DNA of 64,000 nt from Puia sp. (GCA_031292515.1 JARLGZ010000247.1:104193-168192); one strand, 5' to 3'; shown: positions 18,674-24,661, numbered from the stretch's first letter. Translations and numbers: made by a program. The notes: generated by a model not told the origin, from the sequence alone.

Positions 18674-18827
18674 GGATCGTGGGACCACGCCCAACGTCCT
18701 GTTCTCAATAAGCTTCGTTTGGAAATACAATCGGGTAGGGGTGTCCATATCCATACAGGATTGCTACGCCGCCCAAGAGGGCCATTCGAAATCTCCCTCG
18801 CTCAAAACTGGGTAGGAAAAAACAATG

Positions 18828-18979
18828 CAAAAATACGGGCCACCCGGGAGAGAGAACGGTCAAGGAGTTCGGCATAAAAACACAACACCCGCTCACCAAG
18901 CTCTCTTTTATATTCCGCTCCTCCTTGCCCCTTTCCCGGGTGACCCGTGCCCCAGGGCAAAATTTTTTCACCCAAAACA
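18828..18979 (+). promoter_or_regulatory. Long imperfect hairpin leader, copy 2
   Basis: Stems between 18835 and 18948: ACGGG/CCCGT, ACCCGGGA/TCCCGGGT and CAAGGAG/CTCCTTG, then CGG/CCG and ATAAAA/TTTTAT. The second stem differs at both arms from copies 5 and 6 (AGCCGGAA/TTCCGGCT), keeping pairing. The minus-strand box at the base is TATTTTTG (18835-18828). The spacing from TTG is 25 nt, longer than in copies 1, 5 and 6. Confidence 0.7.
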
Positions 18980-18987
18980 GCAATCCC

Positions 18988-19209
18988 ATGCTTATCACAC
19001 GCATCAGCCAACTCGATGGCCAGGAGTACACGATGGACCTCAACATCACCCTTGCAGAACTCGCCCGCATCCGGGCCGGTCAGCTCGTCCAAACCGTCGT
19101 TCCCCACCTCCCCAGGGAGGAACGCGAATTTCTCATCAGCGGCATCACCCCCGATGCCTGGGAAAAGACCTTCGGCGGAGTAGATACCGAACCTCCTGCC
19201 CACCAGTAA
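18988..19209 (+). CDS. Small conserved plasmid-type protein (ITPDAW motif)
   Basis: A 73-residue protein: MLITRISQLDGQEYTMDLNI, then LARIRAGQLVQTVVPHL, PREEREFLISGITPDAW. This pattern, ending in E-R-E-F-L-x-x-G-I-T-P-x-x-W, is known to me from uncharacterised proteins of plasmids and phages in many phyla. The start at 18988 directly follows the hairpin leader; an upstream in-frame start at 18925 would lie inside it. A terminator follows. The role is unknown. Confidence 0.7.
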   Translation: MLITRISQLDGQEYTMDLNITLAELARIRAGQLVQTVVPHLPREEREFLISGITPDAWEKTFGGVDTEPPAHQ

Positions 19210-19220
19210 TCGATTTCCCC

Positions 19221-19257
19221 GCGACTGCCTCTCCCCGAGAGGTGGTCGCTTTTTTTG
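19221..19257 (+). terminator. Terminator hairpin with T-run
   Basis: GCGACtgCCTCT pairs with AGAGGtgGTCGC, followed by TTTTTTT. CACCTTTTAATCTTTT and the next start codon (19278) come immediately after. Confidence 0.7.
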
Positions 19258-19277
19258 TCACCTTTTAATCTTTTCGT

Positions 19278-19565
19278 ATGTCCACTTCCAAAACACCGTC
19301 CATCGATCGCTTCGCAGACCGTCCAGCTACCGAACAACGCCTTAGCCCGCAAATCACCGCCTTCCGTCAACCGTTCCTTCCCGTCAACCCGATCCCCTTC
19401 CTGGAAGCTCTTGCCACCGGGTGCCGCGAACTAGGAACGGAATGGATCCGGTCCGACGCAGCGCAGGCGCTCCTGCACATCCTGCTGCAGCAGTCCTACG
19501 GTCAACGTTACCTGGTCGACAGCGACGAGGAATTCTTTCGGTTGCTGACGATTTTCGAGCCGTAA
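19278..19565 (+). CDS. Hypothetical protein
   Basis: A 95-residue protein without a recognised domain. Residues 40-95 are predicted helical (FLEALATGCRELGTEWI, then AAQALLHILLQQSYGQRYL) and end with EEFFRLLTIFEP. It lies behind the CACCTTTTAATCTTT start-region motif and between two T-run hairpins, so it is either read through from 18988 or independently transcribed. Confidence 0.55.
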   Translation: MSTSKTPSIDRFADRPATEQRLSPQITAFRQPFLPVNPIPFLEALATGCRELGTEWIRSDAAQALLHILLQQSYGQRYLVDSDEEFFRLLTIFEP

Positions 19566-19577
19566 CGCGGATTTTCC

Positions 19578-19610
19578 TTCCCGGCCGCCACTCGGCGACC
19601 GGGATTTTTT
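19578..19610 (+). terminator. Terminator hairpin with T-run
   Basis: CCCGGccgCC and GGcgaCCGGG form a stem, followed by ATTTTTT, 13 bp after the stop at 19565. Confidence 0.7.
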
Positions 19611-19691
19611 CTGAATAGCCAAGGTGGGAATCGACAGGGAAAGCAATGAATTCCCCAAGATACGGACGCGCCGGGAAAGGTTTCGCGCAAG

Positions 19692-19772
19692 ATGACCTTC
19701 AAAGAAATTCAACAGATCTTCAACTTCGTTTTCAATCACCCGGAATTGATCGCCATTCAAGACGAAACGTAA
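19692..19772 (+). CDS. Possible 26-residue small protein
   Basis: The ATG at 19692 opens a 26-codon frame, MTFKEIQQIFNFVFNHPELI and six more residues, with the composition of a folded amphipathic helix. It ends just before a strong T-run hairpin (19779-19814), so it sits in the same gene-then-terminator arrangement as its neighbours. No hairpin leader precedes it, although GATACGGACGCGCCGGG at 19659-19675 resembles the left arm of one. It may be a small gene or the remnant of a larger cassette. Confidence 0.35.
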   Translation: MTFKEIQQIFNFVFNHPELIAIQDET

Positions 19773-19778
19773 GTCCAT

Positions 19779-19814
19779 GGCCGGTGGCACGACAAAGCGA
19801 CACCGGCCTTTTTT
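19779..19814 (+). terminator. Terminator hairpin with T-run
   Basis: GGCCGGTG pairs with CACCGGCC, followed by TTTTTT. It precedes hairpin leader copy 3. Confidence 0.75.
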
Positions 19815-19864
19815 ATTGCTGCTAACAACAATACCGAGAAGAGAAAAAGAACATCGATAATTCA

Positions 19865-20020
19865 CAAATGTACGGTCAGGGCCGGGCGCTCGGAGAAAGG
19901 AACTACGGCATAAACACCTATCCCAACCCCAAGGCCCTCTTTTATTCCGTTCCTCCTTTCCGGCGGCCGGCCCAACCCGTGTGACCAGGTGGTCAATCGA
20001 TTTCTTCATCTTTTAATCTT
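19865..20020 (+). promoter_or_regulatory. Long imperfect hairpin leader, copy 3
   Basis: Stems between 19872 and 19980: ACGG/CCGT, GGGCCGG/CCGGCCC, AAAGGA/TCCTTT, ACGG/CCGT and ATAAA/TTTAT. The third stem has A-T where the other copies have C-G, a compensatory change. The minus-strand base box is TACATTTG (19872-19865). No TTG stands at the -33 position here. The short GGTGAAA hairpin is replaced by ACCAGGTGGT. Confidence 0.7.
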
Positions 20021-20025
20021 TTAGT

Positions 20026-20745
20026 ATGTCATTCAAATTTAAGATTCATGGTCAGTACACGATGGTCTGCGCCGCCAGTTCCGTTACCACCCTTTTCGAA
20101 ATCGTCGTTACCTCCGTCAAGGAATTCCGACCGTACTACCGTATCGTCCGAAAGTGGCAGGAAGGTACGTGGTCAGTCCTTACGGATAGATACAGATTCC
20201 CTGTGCCGAATGAACACGATCTGGCAGACTACCTGGTCTTTGCAGGCCACAACTTACCCATCAATGTCTACATCCGCGTTGGCCACTGGCGGCATATCGC
20301 CCCGTTTAATTTTCACTCCGCAGATCCGGACGCATTGAAGCTGTTCATCCAGCAACACTGTTTGAATCGGTCGCTCCCACACGAAGCCCGAATCCGGGTC
20401 TTCGATGCCCGAGGTTCCCAGGAAGACTGCATCGCGCTCTTCCCGCCAGACCGGGAGCTGTGGGGCAAAAACCTTTTCCAGGAACGGGAAGTGTTGCCGG
20501 GGATCTATTTCGCGATAGGTCAGGAAGGGGATTCGGTGCTCCATGATGGCAAGTATTGCCTGGCGATGGCTTACTGTTATAGCTCGGGGGAATCGAACTA
20601 CCGCGTACAGATTCACGGCGAAATCCTTTGCGGAGGCAAGAAGTTTGTTCGCAACCGCTACCGCTCACAGAAAGCCGCCAACAACGGACTGCTTTTTCAT
20701 GCAAACCGGTTGCACCAACTCCGAAAGGAGAGCAGTGGCAACTGA
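20026..20745 (+). CDS. Two-domain hypothetical protein (fused form of the 915/1330 family)
   Basis: A 239-residue protein without a recognised domain. The N-terminal half (YLVFAGHNLPINVYI, FNFHSADPDALKLFIQQHC) matches the gene at 1330. The C-terminal half (LFQEREVLPGIYFAI, NYRVQIHGEI, QKAANNGLLFHANRL) matches the gene at 915. It is a single-gene unit behind hairpin leader copy 3 and before a T-run hairpin, so both the fused and split forms sit in the same element. The presence of two versions in a putative leading region suggests it matters early after transfer; the function is unknown. Confidence 0.65.
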   Translation: MSFKFKIHGQYTMVCAASSVTTLFEIVVTSVKEFRPYYRIVRKWQEGTWSVLTDRYRFPVPNEHDLADYLVFAGHNLPINVYIRVGHWRHIAPFNFHSADPDALKLFIQQHCLNRSLPHEARIRVFDARGSQEDCIALFPPDRELWGKNLFQEREVLPGIYFAIGQEGDSVLHDGKYCLAMAYCYSSGESNYRVQIHGEILCGGKKFVRNRYRSQKAANNGLLFHANRLHQLRKESSGN

Positions 20746-20766
20746 TCGTTCGATGGGTCGAATGCG

Positions 20767-20792
20767 GGTGGCGCTTTGCGCCACCTTTTTTT
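20767..20792 (+). terminator. Terminator hairpin with T-run
   Basis: GGTGGCGC pairs with GCGCCACC around TTT, followed by TTTTTTT. Confidence 0.8.
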
Positions 20793-20826
20793 ATGCTGTC
20801 CACCCACCACAGGAAAAATAATCTCA

Positions 20827-20975
20827 CAAGTTACGGGTTGCCGGGGAACCTTTTAACGCAAGGAACTACGGCATAAACGCAAATCCGCCCACAGACCCCC
20901 TTTTATTCCGTTCCTCCTTGGCGTCTTCCCCGCCGAACCCCTGCGAAGCGGTGAAAATATTTTTCATCGTAAAAT
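20827..20975 (+). promoter_or_regulatory. Long imperfect hairpin leader, copy 4
   Basis: Stems between 20833 and 20942: ACGGGTT/AACCCCT (one mismatch), CGGGGAA/TTCCCCG, ACGC-AAGGA/TCCTT-G-GCGT, ACGG/CCGT and ATAAA/TTTAT. The extra ACGC/GCGT pairing is private to this copy and is paired on both arms. The minus-strand box is TAACTTG, one base short of TAnnTTTG. TGAAAA/TTTTCA forms the small second hairpin. Confidence 0.65.
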
Positions 20976-20983
20976 TTCTTATT

Positions 20984-21541
20984 ATGAATCACAACAGCAA
21001 GAAAGAAACTTTTGGAGAGAGGGAGGATGATCTTATGATCTACTTTAACTGGTCGGCCAATGCACTGGTGCCGGTGAATCCGGGAGCGGCTGATACTTAC
21101 TTGAAGGAGAATCGACCGGTTATCCTAAAAATTGCGCAGTTCCTATTGCAACACCTGCATTATATTCCTACTCGTGTTTACAGGGGTATTATCTTAAAGG
21201 AGCCCGTCACCGTTGTCGCGCCCAAAAAAGGGCTGGAATATCTGTCCTTTTCTGCTGATCGCAAGGTAGCCGAACACTTCGCCGATGTGAAAGGATTCGG
21301 TAGTGACGTTGTTAATGTCGCCGCTCAATTAGGTACACATGGCTATGTAATAGAATATTCTCCCAAGATCAGCGAGGTACTGTTTCACTACCACTTGCTT
21401 TCTCGTTTTCCCTATGCGCAAGCCTTCAACTCGCTAGGCATCGATGGACACCAAGAAGTGGAATTTTTAAAGTCTCAGCAAGAGATAATGATTCTCCAGC
21501 CCCAAGATCCATTCACGACTATAACAAAGCAAGGGAAATAG
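20984..21541 (+). CDS. ADP-ribosyltransferase-like protein
   Basis: A 185-residue protein with the R-S-E motifs of the ADP-ribosyltransferase fold. R67 lies in VYRGI, an S-F-S motif at 88-90 is followed by ADRKVAEHFA, and E158/E160 lie in QEVEF, an ExE motif as in arginine-specific enzymes; the next strand is EIMIL. There is no signal peptide, so it would act inside the cell. It is a single-gene unit behind hairpin leader copy 4. In a leading region, an early-expressed transferase could modify a recipient protein, as phage Alt/Mod enzymes do; the target is unknown. The start at 20984 follows AAAATTTCTTATT. Confidence 0.7.
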   Translation: MNHNSKKETFGEREDDLMIYFNWSANALVPVNPGAADTYLKENRPVILKIAQFLLQHLHYIPTRVYRGIILKEPVTVVAPKKGLEYLSFSADRKVAEHFADVKGFGSDVVNVAAQLGTHGYVIEYSPKISEVLFHYHLLSRFPYAQAFNSLGIDGHQEVEFLKSQQEIMILQPQDPFTTITKQGK

Positions 21542-21547
21542 GATTCG

Positions 21548-21575
21548 AGGCCGTCTTCTAACTAGGAGACGGCCT
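21548..21575 (+). terminator. Hairpin terminator
   Basis: AGGCCGTCT pairs with AGACGGCCT around TCTAACTAGG. It sits 6 bp after the ADP-ribosyltransferase-like gene. Confidence 0.65.
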
Positions 21576-21863
21576 TACAAGCCATATATTTTTTAGTTGA
21601 TTATCCGGAGGTTCTGGCCTCTTTACAGACAACCGGAGATAAAAGTAAATCCCCAAATCCACGGTGCCGTCGCTCGCGCCCCAGGGAACGATGGCCCGAG
21701 CGATTCATCCACAGTGATCGTGCCGGATTCGTTGAGTGGCATTGCCACGAAGGTCCGGGCTGATTGTAAAACGACTATTTCGGGGCAAGCCTGAACGCAC
21801 GTTTTTTTTGTTTTAACCGCGGGGGATCCGCGGACTGTTTTATCTGACGCATCGGATTCAAAC
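21576..21863. other. Intergenic stretch without a supported gene
   Basis: One frame from a TTG at 21597 is open for 65 codons but lacks a plausible start and protein-like composition. A CCGCGG/CCGCGG hairpin lies at 21818-21834. The stretch resembles the equivalent sequence at about 24030-24090, just before the second copy of the duplicated leader. Confidence 0.4.
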
Positions 21864-21876
21864 GGCTGGGCGTTGA

Positions 21877-21910
21877 AAACCGGGAGGGCGGATCGAACGC
21901 CACCCGGTTT
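21877..21910 (+). terminator. GATCGAA-loop hairpin
   Basis: AAACCGGG and CCCGGTTT pair, with GGCG/CGCC closing a GATCGAA loop and an A/A mismatch between the two stems. It is the same family as 1815 and 2691 and identical to 24106. Confidence 0.6.
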
Positions 21911-21959
21911 GAAACAATGGCGACGGTGCTACTAGCAGCGGTGGGGGAAAAAAGGGTCA

Positions 21960-22100
21960 CAAATTTACGGGTTAGTCGGAATCGTAGAGCAAGGAACTAC
22001 GGCATAAAAACACAAGGCCCCCCACAAAGCCCTCTTTTATATTCCGTTCCTCCTTGCAACGTTCCGGCTGAACCCGTGCCCAGGGTGAAATTTTTTCACC
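21960..22100 (+). promoter_or_regulatory. Long imperfect hairpin leader, copy 5
   Basis: Stems between 21967 and 22077: ACGGGTT/AACCCGT, AGTCGGAA/TTCCGGCT, GCAAGGA/TCCTTGC, ACGG/CCGT and ATAAAA/TTTTAT. The only stem difference from copy 6 is C to T at one base, which leaves a wobble pair. The minus-strand base box is TAAATTTG (21967-21960), with TTG 22 nt upstream on that strand. GGTGAAA/TTTCACC forms the small second hairpin. Confidence 0.8.
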
Positions 22101-22118
22101 TTTTAATCTTTATTTATT

Positions 22119-22490
22119 ATGGACCAGCTACTCTTCCAGCGCATGTTCGACTTCCTGATCAGAAAAATTCGAATCGCTTCCCAATTCATCCGCGATTTTC
22201 GTTATCAGCTCCGCTGCGAAATCGCCAACGAACATCTGCTCAGCACCGATACGGTTGAATTCTACGCAATGGAACCCATCCTGCGACGCTACGGCAATGA
22301 GGCGCTCCACCTGCAGGGAGATGCTCTTGAATCCTATGTCACCGAAACTGCTTGGCAACGCAACCGACCCCTACAGGAGATTTATGAATTTCAACGGTGG
22401 TATTATGATCACTACGTGCCCCGTTCCTTTAAAAAGCAACTGCGCAAAGGGTACCTGAAGCGAATGCTTCAACAATTCTTCTACGCTTAG
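22119..22490 (+). CDS. Hypothetical helical basic protein
   Basis: A 123-residue protein of unknown family. It is rich in Arg, Phe and Tyr and predicted mostly helical (LLFQRMFDFLIRKIRIASQF, then EFQRWYYDHYVPRSFKKQL). There is no signal peptide. It is the gene directly behind hairpin leader copy 5 and its CACCTTTTAATCTTT motif, followed by a T-run hairpin. Confidence 0.6.
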   Translation: MDQLLFQRMFDFLIRKIRIASQFIRDFRYQLRCEIANEHLLSTDTVEFYAMEPILRRYGNEALHLQGDALESYVTETAWQRNRPLQEIYEFQRWYYDHYVPRSFKKQLRKGYLKRMLQQFFYA

Positions 22491-22500
22491 TCATCCCCAA

Positions 22501-22529
22501 ACGCCGGCCTAACAGGTCGGCGTTTTTTT
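22501..22529 (+). terminator. Terminator hairpin with T-run
   Basis: CGCCGGCCT pairs with AGGTCGGCG (one wobble), followed by TTTTTTT. AACCTTTTAATTAC and the next start follow. Confidence 0.75.
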
Positions 22530-22555
22530 ATTTCTTAACCTTTTAATTACTTTTT

Positions 22556-23221
22556 ATGCCTTACAGAGAAATTTGGATTCCCAACGAACTATTCCTCGAA
22601 CACAATGGCGTTTGCATTTACCTGACGTATAAAAACGACGAACAGGAAGTCCTAGACTATCACTTCGGAACCGCTTCCGATACGAAAGTGAGCAACGACG
22701 ACGAAACACTTTTCGATATTCGGGACCTGTCCAATTGGCCCGGCGAAACCCAGGGCGCTAATATGGACATCCTGATTCGATCGGTACTCATCGAAGCAAT
22801 TGAACTGGGTCTGTTAAATGACTGTTTCCTGGCAGCCATCGGAAGACAAGGTGACCTGGAAAATGCCGAGTACTGCAAACCCGTTGATCGCCGGGAATTT
22901 CATGCAAAGGAATTTACCCGTCTTCTATCTACCATCCACCTGACGCTGCTTTACCGGATTGAAGCATTGTTTCGATCAATGGATCCGGCCGCCGGCGTCC
23001 CGACCCCGCTCGCCCATCCGGTTCCCTACGAGGGATGCGAAGATTACGAGATCCATTCCTTAATCGACTGCCCAATCGGATCGGGTTACCATGTTGGTTT
23101 GTCGTATTTGCAATCGATCGACGGTTTCCCACATCCCGAACAGTGGTTTGTGGAAAGTCTACCCAACGACGTGTTGGTGTTGTTGTTGCAATCGCTGGAA
23201 CAACAGTTGTCGGAGGACTGA
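22556..23221 (+). CDS. Hypothetical protein
   Basis: A 221-residue protein without a recognised domain. It starts MPYREIWIPNELFLEHNGV with a beta-rich region, then shows a helical middle (AKEFTRLLSTIHLTLLYRIEA) and a tail ending in LLLQSLEQQLSED. It has no membrane segment. It follows the 22119 gene in the same direction with a T-run hairpin between them. Unknown function. Confidence 0.6.
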   Translation: MPYREIWIPNELFLEHNGVCIYLTYKNDEQEVLDYHFGTASDTKVSNDDETLFDIRDLSNWPGETQGANMDILIRSVLIEAIELGLLNDCFLAAIGRQGDLENAEYCKPVDRREFHAKEFTRLLSTIHLTLLYRIEALFRSMDPAAGVPTPLAHPVPYEGCEDYEIHSLIDCPIGSGYHVGLSYLQSIDGFPHPEQWFVESLPNDVLVLLLQSLEQQLSED

Positions 23222-23377
23222 CACTTCTGAGGGCCGGGGGATTCCTCTCCTGGCTTTTTCACTTTCATAGCAACATCTTCTACCTTCGGCAGGCACCTCG
23301 TACTTGCTCACTTCTCAATGCAAATGCTGCCGCCTTGCGTTCCGCATTCCCACTCCTTGCTCAGTCATTCTTCTTCC

Positions 23378-23614
23378 CCTGAATTTACGATTGCCCGCCG
23401 TGGAAATGAAAGTTTGCACTCCACTCCGTTTCGTTCCATGCTGGAAAAAATCTCCACCCGCCTGGCTCTCTGACGCCCAAGCCAGCGGGTCGTATTTTTT
23501 CGGGCGCACCCTTGCATTTCCCTCTGGTCAATGACGTAGGGCTGGTCGCTACGGGTGAATGAATGAGGCACTCTGCCGATTTCGCATTAAATCACTTTAC
23601 AAAAAAATCAATTT
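23378..23614 (+). promoter_or_regulatory. Structured ssb leader, copy 2
   Basis: The outer stem GGAAATGAAAG (23402-23412) pairs with CTTGCATTTCC (23511-23521) with one mismatch. The next stem GCTGGAAAAAA/TTTTTTCGGGC and a central hairpin ACCCGC-TGGCT/AGCCA-GCGGGT follow. The same layout with different stem bases is in front of ssb copy 1. A 45-bp block (23540-23584) is identical in both. The bases 23222-23377 hold nothing else recognisable. Confidence 0.65.
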
Positions 23615-23992
23615 ATGGAACAGATCAAAGGAATCGTTGTCGCCAATGCAACTGTCAATGATGTCAAAGAAACCACCGTTGTCAACTTCAGGATCGCCGA
23701 AAACAGAAAGTACAAAGACAGGCAGGGTAATCTGCAGGAAGCTACCCGGTTTTTTGATTGCGCGTGGTGGGGCGTTGATTCGGTTGCAAAACACCTTACC
23801 AAAGGCAAACTCGTCTTCATCGAAGGGTTCATTAATGCAAGGGCCTATATCAAGAAGGACACCGACGAGGCAGTTGCGCAGTTGACCTTGAAAGTAACCC
23901 GTTTGCAGATGTTCGATATTGTCAAAAAGGGAGCAGCCACCGATGGCGCGGACAAAGAGTTCGTGGCACCGGATGACGATCGTCCGTTTTAG
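23615..23992 (+). CDS. ssb: Single-stranded DNA-binding protein, copy 2
   Basis: A 125-residue SSB-type OB-fold protein: IKGIVVANATVNDV, VVNFRIAENRKYKDRQGN, FFDCAWWGVDSVAKHLTKG and VFIEGFINARAY. The short tail ends DDDRPF, the acidic docking tip. It is diverged in sequence from copy 1 (14454) but has the same structured leader, so the regulatory region is more conserved than the protein. Two SSBs may serve different partners or stages of transfer. Confidence 0.88.
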   Translation: MEQIKGIVVANATVNDVKETTVVNFRIAENRKYKDRQGNLQEATRFFDCAWWGVDSVAKHLTKGKLVFIEGFINARAYIKKDTDEAVAQLTLKVTRLQMFDIVKKGAATDGADKEFVAPDDDRPF

Positions 23993-24002
23993 CATGCGTG
24001 AC

Positions 24003-24037
24003 GTGCGTCTCGAGAACAACCCGGGACGCACTTTTTT
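24003..24037 (+). terminator. Terminator hairpin with T-run
   Basis: GTGCGTC pairs with GACGCAC, followed by TTTTTT, 10 bp after ssb copy 2. Confidence 0.75.
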
Positions 24038-24105
24038 ATGTCTCAACCGCAGGAGTTCAAGGCTTATTGTTTTATCGGCTACGTCATATTATGGCTGGGC
24101 GCTGA

Positions 24106-24139
24106 AAACCGGGAGGGCGGATCGAACGCCACCCGGTTT
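24106..24139 (+). terminator. GATCGAA-loop hairpin
   Basis: Same sequence as 21877-21910; AAACCGGG/CCCGGTTT stem with GATCGAA loop. Confidence 0.6.
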
Positions 24140-24188
24140 GAAACAATGGCGACGGTGCTACTAGCAGCGGTGGGGGAAAAAAGGGTCA

Positions 24189-24330
24189 CAAATTTACGGG
24201 TTAGCCGGAATCGTAGAGCAAGGAACTACGGCATAAAAACACAAGGCCCCCCACAAAGCCCTCTTTTATATTCCGTTCCTCCTTGCAACGTTCCGGCTGA
24301 ACCCGTGCCCGGGGTGAAAATTTTTTCACC
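24189..24330 (+). promoter_or_regulatory. Long imperfect hairpin leader, copy 6
   Basis: Stems between 24196 and 24306: ACGGGTT/AACCCGT, AGCCGGAA/TTCCGGCT, GCAAGGA/TCCTTGC, ACGG/CCGT and ATAAAA/TTTTAT. The minus-strand base box is TAAATTTG (24196-24189), with TTG 22 nt upstream on that strand. In the folded state the bases opposite the box (GGGC side) do not pair with it. GGTGAAAA/TTTTCACC forms the small second hairpin before the ATG at 24347. Confidence 0.8.
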
Positions 24331-24346
24331 TTCAAATTTCCTCATT

Positions 24347-24661
24347 ATGAAAAAGCAATCCACAGACAAAAACGTCACGGCTCCCGAACAGAAAGTCAAA
24401 GGCATCAGTGAAATTATTGCCGACTACCTGACCGACTTGGGATTTACACACTACGGCACGGCCGGCCAGGGCTTGGTTTTTACAAAGCCCGTTTTTGACG
24501 CACTTCCCTCCGACTTATTCGTGCTGGTTCACGGCCCGTTCGTCAGGATCTACCTCGGCATCAAAGAGCAGGTTCAAATCCGCGCTCGGAAATTACTGCT
24601 TTGTACAGCTACCGAACTGGAGGAGGCGATTGAATCCTTGAAAAAGCAGCGCTTTCTGTAA
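24347..24661 (+). CDS. Hypothetical protein
   Basis: A 104-residue protein without a recognised family: MKKQSTDKNVTAPEQKVKGI, then IADYLTDLGFTHYGTAGQGL, a beta-rich centre and a helical end (ATELEEAIESLKKQRFL). The start at 24347 directly follows hairpin leader copy 6 and TTCAAATTTCCTCATT. A longer frame from 24038 would translate the hairpin and is rejected. A hairpin terminator follows. Confidence 0.6.
   Translation: MKKQSTDKNVTAPEQKVKGISEIIADYLTDLGFTHYGTAGQGLVFTKPVFDALPSDLFVLVHGPFVRIYLGIKEQVQIRARKLLLCTATELEEAIESLKKQRFL

Larger units (their letters stand above)
21864..22100 (+). repeat. Duplicated intergenic segment, copy A (about 237 bp)
   Basis: It is almost identical to 24093-24330 at a fixed offset of 2229 bp, with only a few substitutions and a one-base indel near the right end. 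It includes the GATCGAA-loop hairpin and hairpin leader copy 5. The 2.2 kb between the copies holds 22119, 22556 and ssb copy 2, so recombination between them could delete or amplify those genes. Confidence 0.9.
24093..24330 (+). repeat. Duplicated intergenic segment, copy B
   Basis: Second copy of the 21864-22100 segment, offset 2229 bp, nearly identical. It contains a GATCGAA-loop hairpin and hairpin leader copy 6. Confidence 0.9.

Noticed and set aside
21597-21794. 65-codon frame from TTG
   Set aside because: No plausible start region, odd composition, and the stretch resembles the non-coding equivalent near 24030-24090.
1891-24306. The minus-strand TAnnTTTG boxes as ordinary antisense promoters
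   Set aside because: The -33 spacing is variable (22, 25, 27 nt or absent), transcripts would run into terminators, and the box is fixed to the first stem base in every copy, which is better explained by function in the folded strand. Not fully excluded.
1891-24330. The hairpin leaders as integron attC sites in a cassette array
   Set aside because: The outer arms in copies 5 and 6 (GTTAGCC and GGCTGAAC) resemble attC boxes, but the order is inverted relative to attC, the other copies do not keep the boxes, and no integron integrase is present.
24038-24346. Long N-terminal extension of the 24347 protein
   Set aside because: The extension translates the GATCGAA hairpin and hairpin leader copy 6, whose near-identical copy at 21864 is clearly non-coding.
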